Source: an uncultured Pseudorhodobacter sp.
GTDB lineage: Bacteria; Pseudomonadota; Alphaproteobacteria; Rhodobacterales; Rhodobacteraceae
Direction of reading: 5' to 3'
Assembly (NCBI GenBank): GCA_945957495.1
Contig: CAMFLG010000051.1
Coordinates: forward strand, 1 to 11,569
Length of the DNA stretch: 11,569 nucleotides
A model generated the notes under the pieces. The model was not told the DNA's origin and made no database searches. It was given only the letters and a program-made list of their open reading frames with translations. This document shows, in pieces, positions 7,338 through 11,569 of this stretch (the stretch's first letter is position 1; each line of letters begins with the position of its first letter). Both the position numbers and the translations under genes were made by a program.

Positions 7338-8338
7338 GCAGCGCCCTCCATCACGACGATGGCCTTGATCAGGCTACCCCGATCTGCGGCAAGTTCCGGC
7401 AGGCGACTGGGCAGATCGGTCAGGGCGATGCGTTCGGACAAAAGGTCTTTGCCGCGGATCGCACCAGAGCGCAGCGCCGCCATGACGGTGTTGAAATCTT
7501 CGATGGTGGCGTTGCGCGACCCGATCAGGCGGGCTTCGCGTTTGTGAAATTCGGGATCGGAGAAAGTGATGTTGCCCTGTACGACCGAAATCAGAACGTA
7601 AGAGCCGCCGTGGGCAACATAGGCCAGACCTGCCTCCATTGCGCGGGCGTTGCCGGTGGCATCGAACACCACGTCATAGCCTTCGTCCTGACCGGGTGTC
7701 AGGCTGGTGTGCAGATGCGCAAAGCCAAGGCGTTGGGCGTGGGCCAACCGGTCCGGGGTGATATCCAACAAGTGAACCTCTGCGCCGCGCAGGCGGGCGA
7801 AAAGGGCAGCGCCCAGCCCGATTGGCCCGGCGCCCGTGATCAGAACGCGATCTGCCGCCGCAACCTCGCCCCGCCGCACGGCATGGGCGCCGATGGCCAG
7901 AAATTCGACCATCGCCGCGTCTTCGGCACCAAGACCGTCGGCCGGGTAAAGGTTATGCGCGGGAACAACGATGCGGGCACAAAAGCCGCCGTCGCGGTGA
8001 ACGCCCAGAACCTCAATCTTGCTGCAGCAGTTCGGCTTGCCCTTGCGGCAGGCGCGGCAGGTGCCGCAGGCGATGTAGGGGTTGATAACCACGGGCGTGC
8101 CCGCCGCCCATTCCGGGGTGGTGGCGGCAACGTGGCCCGAAAGTTCGTGGCCGATCACGCGGGGATAGGCGAGGAAGGGGTGCTTGCCTTCATAGATGTG
8201 ATAGTCGGTGCCGCAAATTCCTGCCGCCGCGATATCGACCAAAACCCAGCCCTCGGGTGCCGCCTGCGGTTTGGGCGCCGGGATCAGTTCAAATTGGCCC
8301 GGCGCGACACAAGTGCCGCAGAGCATCGATTCTGTCAT
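7334..8338 (-). CDS. zinc-dependent alcohol dehydrogenase, L-galactonate dehydrogenase (LgoD/YjjN)-like
   Basis: 334 residues, medium-chain dehydrogenase family. Catalytic-zinc ligands are expected at Cys42 (GICGTD) and His64-Glu65 (IGHE). The structural-zinc cluster is Cys91, Cys94, Cys97 and Cys105 in ACGTCRACRKGKPNCC. The NAD(P)-binding turn is GAGPIGLGAA. PYIACGTC, VLGVHRDGGF, FLAIGAHAVRRG, FSDPEFHKREARLIGSRNAT and FDATGNARAM closely recall Escherichia coli YjjN (LgoD), which oxidises L-galactonate to D-tagaturonate. The real substrate may be an L-galactonate-like acid, or a 2-keto-3-deoxy acid further down an L-fucose-type pathway. It is the first operon gene. The start is supported by a GGAGGGGG-type ribosome site 7 bases upstream. 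The FSDPEFHKRE resemblance is to the subgroup, not proof of substrate. Confidence 0.88.
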   Translation of the reverse strand: MTESMLCGTCVAPGQFELIPAPKPQAAPEGWVLVDIAAAGICGTDYHIYEGKHPFLAYPRVIGHELSGHVAATTPEWAAGTPVVINPYIACGTCRACRKGKPNCCSKIEVLGVHRDGGFCARIVVPAHNLYPADGLGAEDAAMVEFLAIGAHAVRRGEVAAADRVLITGAGPIGLGAALFARLRGAEVHLLDITPDRLAHAQRLGFAHLHTSLTPGQDEGYDVVFDATGNARAMEAGLAYVAHGGSYVLISVVQGNITFSDPEFHKREARLIGSRNATIEDFNTVMAALRSGAIRGKDLLSERIALTDLPSRLPELAADRGSLIKAIVVMEGAA

Positions 8339-8358
8339 TGGACAGCCCCCTCCCTAGT

Positions 8359-8378
8359 GGGCTTTTATCATTAAGAAC
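8359..8378. promoter_or_regulatory. operator-like site 1, next to the operon start
   Basis: A 20-bp element ending TCATTAAGAAC that matches site 2 (8409-8428) at 15 of 20 positions, exactly 50 bp away. Its plan is GGGCTT-N8-AAGAAC, one good half-site and one degenerate. It lies just downstream of the candidate minus-strand -10, where a bound repressor would block the operon. The likely ligand is the divergent GntR/FCD protein; the binding is inferred. Confidence 0.5.
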
Positions 8379-8406
8379 ACTAGACGAGGCGGCGCGCTTG
8401 TGTAAA
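8379..8406 (-). promoter_or_regulatory. candidate sigma-70-type promoter for the sugar operon
   Basis: On the minus strand, TTTACA (8401-8406) and TCTAGT (8379-8384) are separated by 16 bp, giving 5 of 6 and 4 of 6 matches to TTGACA and TATAAT. Operator-like sites lie immediately on each side. The -10 is weak, so this is only a candidate. It is about 40 bp before the first start codon. Confidence 0.35.
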
Positions 8407-8408
8407 GT

Positions 8409-8428
8409 GTTCTTTATTCATTAAGTAC
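8409..8428. promoter_or_regulatory. operator-like site 2, next to the regulator start
   Basis: An imperfect dyad GTTCTT-N8-AAGTAC, of the size bound by dimeric GntR-family proteins. TCATTAAGTAC repeats the end of site 1 with one mismatch. In addition AGTGTTCTT (8406-8414) is the exact reverse complement of AAGAACACT (8373-8381). Lying 17 bp before ATG 8446, it could also serve autoregulation of the regulator gene. Confidence 0.55.
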
Positions 8429-8445
8429 AAAAAACAGGACGTGTG

Positions 8446-9348
8446 ATGGCCCGTACCGATGCGCTTTTCCGTTCTGCCTATAACCAGACGGTTGACCTTC
8501 TATCCGGCATCCAACCGGGCGCGCCGCTGCCATCCGAGTTGAAGCTGGCAGACACGTTGAAGGTCAGCCGCACGGTTGTACGGGCGGTGCAGAAAAAGCT
8601 TTCCGAAGAGGGCATCATCGGGCTGGAGGGGCGCCACAAGCCGTTACTGCGCGCCATCGCGGCGGGGGATCGGCTGGCAGAGCGGGAGGAGTATATCTCG
8701 CTCCCGGAACTGGAGGGGCGGTTTCTGGATTGGGTGCTGCGGTTCGACGTGCCTGCGGACACGCCGCTGAACGTCACGCAGCTGGCGCGGCAGTTTTCGG
8801 TTCCGCCGCATCTGCTGCAGGAGTTTCTGGCGGGGCTAAGCCATTTCGGGTTGGTAGAGCGGCGCCCACGCGGGGGATGGCGGCTGTTGGGGTTCACCGC
8901 CGATTATGCGATGGAGCTTTCGGATTTCCGCGCGCTGTTGGAGGTGAACGCCGCGCGGGTGGTGACGGCCCTGCCTGACGCGCATCCGGTCTGGAGCGCA
9001 ATCGCGCGGCTGGAGCGTGAACACGCGGACCTTTTGGCGCGGATCGACACCGATTTCCGCGATTTCTCGCGTCTGGACGAACGGTTTCATGCCACGATCA
9101 ATGGGGTGGTGAAGAACCGATTTGTGGTGGATTTCCAGAAGGTGATCTCGCTGATTTTCCACTACCACTATCAATGGGACAAACAGTTTGAACGCGATCG
9201 AAACAAGGCCGCGATTGGCGAACATCTGCGCATCATCGCGGCGCTGAAGGCGCGGGACGCCGAGGCGGTGCAGGCCGCAGTGTTGGCGCATCTAATGACA
9301 TCAAAGGAAACGCTGCGGGCATCGCTGCGGGTTCATCGGTTGGGTTAG
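8446..9348 (+). CDS. GntR-family regulator with FCD domain and an extra winged-helix segment
   Basis: 300 residues. A GntR winged helix spans about 6-71: GAPLPSELKLADTLKVSRTVVRAV holds the recognition helix, then LSEEGIIGLEGRHKPLL the wing. Residues about 88-150 look like a second winged helix (LNVTQLARQFSVPPHLLQEFL, then FGLVERRPRGGWRLL). The FCD ligand domain fills about 157-290, with the expected metal and acid-binding residues Asp211, His215, His260 and His282. FCD members usually sense organic or sugar acids, which suits a repressor induced by an aldonate or keto-deoxy acid from this pathway. ATG 8446 is preferred to the adjacent in-frame GTG at 8443 because AGGA (8436-8439) is 6 bases before it. 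Transcribed divergently from the operon, with paired operator-like sites between. Length exceeds the roughly 220-250 residues of ordinary FCD regulators, explained by the extra segment. Confidence 0.9.
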   Translation: MARTDALFRSAYNQTVDLLSGIQPGAPLPSELKLADTLKVSRTVVRAVQKKLSEEGIIGLEGRHKPLLRAIAAGDRLAEREEYISLPELEGRFLDWVLRFDVPADTPLNVTQLARQFSVPPHLLQEFLAGLSHFGLVERRPRGGWRLLGFTADYAMELSDFRALLEVNAARVVTALPDAHPVWSAIARLEREHADLLARIDTDFRDFSRLDERFHATINGVVKNRFVVDFQKVISLIFHYHYQWDKQFERDRNKAAIGEHLRIIAALKARDAEAVQAAVLAHLMTSKETLRASLRVHRLG

Positions 9349-9447
9349 GGCGATGGGCCGATGCCGCTGGACGGGGACGAAAAAGAAACGCATTGCGCCG
9401 ATCATTCCGATGGGTAACGTGCTGCTTGAACTTGCGAGGAAGCCATT

Positions 9448-9999
9448 ATGAAGAACCCGTTTCAAAAGAAAATCAGTCTTGTCATGTCTGGCGCGCTTGC
9501 GCTTGGTTTGGCCGGAACCTGCACGGCGATGGCACAGACCGGGCCAGACCGCGTGACCGAGCAATACAAGGCCTGGACCGTGACTTGCGCGACCCAAGCC
9601 GCCGCTGAAGGCGCCGCGCCCACCCGCGCCTGCGCGATGGAGCAGGCCGCCAAGGATCAGCAAAGCGGTAGTGCTGTATTGCGGTTCATTGTTGCCTCTG
9701 GGCAGGCAGGTGTCGATCCGGTGGCCACGATCATCGGGCCGTTTGGCGTTGATCTGGCGCAGGGGCTGGGGATCGTGGTGGACGGCACCCCGGTGGAAAC
9801 CGTGCCATTCAAGACCTGCCTTCAGGTCGGCTGCATCGGCTATCTGACGCTGGATGCACAGCATCTGGATATTTTGCGCGGTGGCGCCGCGCTGACCGTG
9901 GTGATCAAGCCGTCGGACAACCCTGAAAAGGAAATGGCGCTGCCAATCTCTTTGGCAGGGTTTGCAGATGCCTTTGCGCGGACAACGGCGGCGCAGTAA
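9448..9999 (+). CDS. invasion-associated locus B (IalB)-family exported protein
   Basis: 183 residues. A signal peptide with lysines at 2, 7 and 8 and a hydrophobic core ends AMA-Q at about residue 29, so the mature protein is periplasmic or envelope-associated. Family marks are W43-T-V-T-C47, R-A-C62-A-M-E-Q, IGPFGVDLAQGLGIVVD, FKTC124-L-Q-V-G-C129, and KPSDN with a closing hydrophobic helix. Cys47/Cys62 and Cys124/Cys129 are likely disulphide pairs. The family was named from Bartonella but is common in free-living Rhodobacterales, so the name does not imply virulence; the molecular function is unknown. GAGGAAG 5 bases before ATG 9448 supports the start. It follows the regulator in the same direction after 99 bp and ends 5 bp from the converging smr gene. 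Confidence 0.85.
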   Translation: MKNPFQKKISLVMSGALALGLAGTCTAMAQTGPDRVTEQYKAWTVTCATQAAAEGAAPTRACAMEQAAKDQQSGSAVLRFIVASGQAGVDPVATIIGPFGVDLAQGLGIVVDGTPVETVPFKTCLQVGCIGYLTLDAQHLDILRGGAALTVVIKPSDNPEKEMALPISLAGFADAFARTTAAQ

Positions 10000-10004
10000 C
10001 GGAT

Positions 10005-10604
10005 TCAGCGGCGGCGCAGGTAGACGTAATAGGCACCAGAGCCGCCGTGTTTCAGATGCGCCTCTGAGATTTGCAGCACGGCAGGCCCAAGCGGCGGCAG
10101 CCGAAGCCACTGCGGCACCTGATGCCGCAGGGCGCCCATGCGCTGCGGGATGGGGCCGATATCCTGACCGCGCTTGCCCTTGCCGGTGATCACCAGCACC
10201 AGACGCAGCCCTGCGCTTTGAGCGTTCAGGATGAACCGGATCAGTTCGGGATGCGCCTCGGACAGGGTCAGGCCGTGCAGGTCAATCCGCGCCTCGGGCG
10301 AAAGCTTGCCGCGTGTCATCTTGCCGTGGGTCTTTGCGTCCATCTGCAGGGGGGCTGAGGCAAGCGACTCTGACAGGCTGGGCAGAAGATCATGCGCCGG
10401 TGTGCTGCGGGATTTTTCGCCCAGACGAAACACCGGCAGGCGCGGGGCCGCGCTGTGTGGCGGGGCGGTTTCGGCGGGGTGATGCGGCGCGGGGGCGACT
10501 GGGTTCAGAAAAAGTGGGCCGGTCACATGCATCGGCTTTGCCGTGCGGGCGACGGCCTGCCAGATTTCCAACTCTTCTGGGTGCAGCGTGCGGCGGCGGG
10601 CCAT
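10005..10604 (-). CDS. Smr/MutS2-type domain protein
   Basis: 199 residues. The N-terminal half, to about residue 100, is proline- and alanine-rich and probably disordered after a short conserved head (LHPEELEIWQAVARTA). The C-terminal Smr domain starts at IDLHGLTLSEAH (107-118) and includes LVLVITGKGKR, the substrate loop, then VPQWLRLPP and ending HGGSGAYYVYLRRR. The DLHG motif and TGKG loop are the family hallmarks. Stand-alone Smr proteins are nucleic-acid endonucleases or nickases in studied cases, and some cut mRNA at stalled ribosomes, but the role here is unknown. Its ATG is two bases after the mltA stop, so the two are co-transcribed and probably coupled. It converges on the ialB-family gene. 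Confidence 0.9.
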   Translation of the reverse strand: MARRRTLHPEELEIWQAVARTAKPMHVTGPLFLNPVAPAPHHPAETAPPHSAAPRLPVFRLGEKSRSTPAHDLLPSLSESLASAPLQMDAKTHGKMTRGKLSPEARIDLHGLTLSEAHPELIRFILNAQSAGLRLVLVITGKGKRGQDIGPIPQRMGALRHQVPQWLRLPPLGPAVLQISEAHLKHGGSGAYYVYLRRR

Positions 10605-10606
10605 TT

Positions 10607-11569
10607 TCAGCCCTCGGATGCCATGGCATAGGCGCGGTCAATCGGCAAGAGCAGGATCATCCGGCCGCCATCCTTGACGGTTCCGGCGGCGTCACCCGCC
10701 ATCGGCCCGGTTCCGAAGAAGATATCGGCGCGTTGCGGGCCCTTGATTGCGCCGCCGGTATCCTGGGCGATCATCAGGCTGCGGATCGGGTTGTCGCCCT
10801 CTTTCTCGATCCAGACCGGTGCGCCAAGCGGGGTATAGTTCGGGTCAATTGCGACAGAACGCAGCGTGGTGATGGATTTGCCCATCGCGCCGATCGGGCC
10901 TTTGTCCGCCGGAAGATCGCCGATCTTGCGGAAGAACACATAGGACGGGTTCACGTTCAGAAGGGCGTTGCCGACCGAGGGGCTGTTCTTGACATAAGCC
11001 CGGATGTCTTGCGCCGAAACCTGCTCGGGGGTGCGCAGGCCGCGGGCCACCATTTCCTGCCCGACCGAGCGGTAGGCGTGACCGTTGCGGCCAGCGTAGC
11101 CGACGCGGATCACCCGGCCGTTGGTCATCTTGATCCGGCCAGAACCCTGAATCTGCAGAAAGAACACCTCAACCGGATCGTCCAGCCAGGCGATTTCAAG
11201 ACCCCGCCCGCGCAAGGCCCCGGATTCGATGGCGGCGCGATCATAATAGACCTGACCATCCTGCAATTCAGGGGGGCGGGCATAGATGGGATAGGCGTAG
11301 CGCGGGGTTCTGACGGGCGAGCCGTTCAGTTCGGGTTCGTAATAGCCGGTGAACAGGGCAGGCGGATTGCCGATGATCACCGGCTTGAACATCAGCTCGA
11401 AGAAATCCTTAGCGGCGGCATCGCTGGTTCCTGCGTCATCGGCCAGACGGCAAATCGGTTGCCAATCAGGCCCGTCAAGCTGTGCACAGGTTTCGCGGAA
11501 GGCCATAAGGGCCGCGCGATGATCATCGGCGGCCCATCCATCCAGATTCTCAAAATCGACGATCTGCGC
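10607..11569 (-). CDS. mltA: MltA, membrane-bound lytic murein transglycosylase A (5' end outside window)
   Basis: 320 codons are visible and the frame stays open to the right edge, so the signal peptide and true start are missing. An internal ATG at 11506 is not the start: the preceding 21 codons read FENLDGWAADDHRAAL, the conserved MltA entry sequence. The enzyme cleaves peptidoglycan glycan strands at the outer membrane, forming 1,6-anhydromuropeptides. Family marks in order are FTGYYEPELNGS, YPIYARPPEL, EIAWLDDPVEVFFLQIQGSG, RVGYAGRNGHAY, NPSYVFFR, PLGAPVWIE, and the C-terminal 3D domain with AQDTGGAIKGPQRADIFFGTG, whose conserved aspartates include the catalytic acid. It overlaps nothing but lies two bases before smr, suggesting a shared transcript. 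Confidence 0.93.
   Translation of the reverse strand, partial: AQIVDFENLDGWAADDHRAALMAFRETCAQLDGPDWQPICRLADDAGTSDAAAKDFFELMFKPVIIGNPPALFTGYYEPELNGSPVRTPRYAYPIYARPPELQDGQVYYDRAAIESGALRGRGLEIAWLDDPVEVFFLQIQGSGRIKMTNGRVIRVGYAGRNGHAYRSVGQEMVARGLRTPEQVSAQDIRAYVKNSPSVGNALLNVNPSYVFFRKIGDLPADKGPIGAMGKSITTLRSVAIDPNYTPLGAPVWIEKEGDNPIRSLMIAQDTGGAIKGPQRADIFFGTGPMAGDAAGTVKDGGRMILLLPIDRAYAMASEG

Noticed and set aside
5943..7547. 534-codon open frame on the + strand opposite the ABC ATPase
   Set aside because: It mirrors the high-G+C antisense frame of a certain gene, shows no recognisable domain, and is low-complexity in Ala, Gly, His and Arg.
8398..8426. + strand promoter for the regulator (TTGTGT, 17 bp, TTAAGT)
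   Set aside because: The -10 matches only 3 of 6 consensus bases; not better than chance in this AT-rich patch.
9349..9447. Gap after the regulator gene examined for a terminator or promoter
   Set aside because: Only the ialB ribosome site is convincing; the CATCGG/CCGATG pair has a 6-bp stem with an 18-base loop and no T run.
1..11569. Mobile elements, CRISPR arrays, tRNA/rRNA genes, defence or phage genes
   Set aside because: No spaced direct-repeat array, transposase or integrase motif, or tRNA-like fold was seen on reading both strands.

Overview
The window looks like chromosomal DNA from an alphaproteobacterium, most probably of the Rhodobacterales (Roseobacter/Paracoccaceae type). The grounds are high G+C, the HslU C-terminus, an IalB-family protein, the Smr/MltA pair and the style of the sugar ABC transporter. 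This placement rests on gene content and protein character; no database search was made.

Layout. The left edge (1-149, +) is the 3' end of hslU, followed by a perfect hairpin. A DUF900-type alpha/beta-hydrolase lipoprotein gene follows (268-1410, +). The centre (1450-8338, -) is a six-gene, tightly packed sugar-utilisation operon. In transcription order it encodes a zinc alcohol dehydrogenase of the L-galactonate dehydrogenase (LgoD/YjjN) type, a two-domain sugar ABC ATPase, a membrane permease, a periplasmic binding protein, a short-chain dehydrogenase closely resembling L-fucose dehydrogenases, and a fused altronate-dehydratase (UxaA)-family enzyme. A divergent GntR/FCD-family regulator (8446-9348, +) lies upstream. 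The roughly 107-bp gap between it and the operon holds two related 20-bp operator-like sites exactly 50 bp apart, flanking a candidate operon promoter. On the right are an ialB-family gene (9448-9999, +), then converging on it an smr-domain gene (10005-10604, -) and mltA (10607 to the right edge, -, 5' end outside the window).

How the genes work together. The CUT2/RbsABC-type importer would bring in a monosaccharide. The SDR would oxidise the free sugar to a lactone, and the UxaA-family enzyme would dehydrate the resulting aldonate to a 2-keto-3-deoxy acid. The zinc dehydrogenase would oxidise an aldonate or keto-deoxy intermediate. The enzyme set best fits non-phosphorylative catabolism of L-fucose or a stereochemical relative (L-galactose, D-arabinose). 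No lactonase, mutarotase, aldolase or diketo-acid hydrolase is present, so the pathway must be completed elsewhere. The regulator probably represses the operon until an acid intermediate binds its FCD domain.

The operon plus regulator sits between genes (hslU on one side, smr-mltA on the other) that I remember as near neighbours in many Rhodobacterales, so it is probably an accessory metabolic insertion. I saw no tRNA, rRNA, CRISPR array, transposase, integrase or phage gene.
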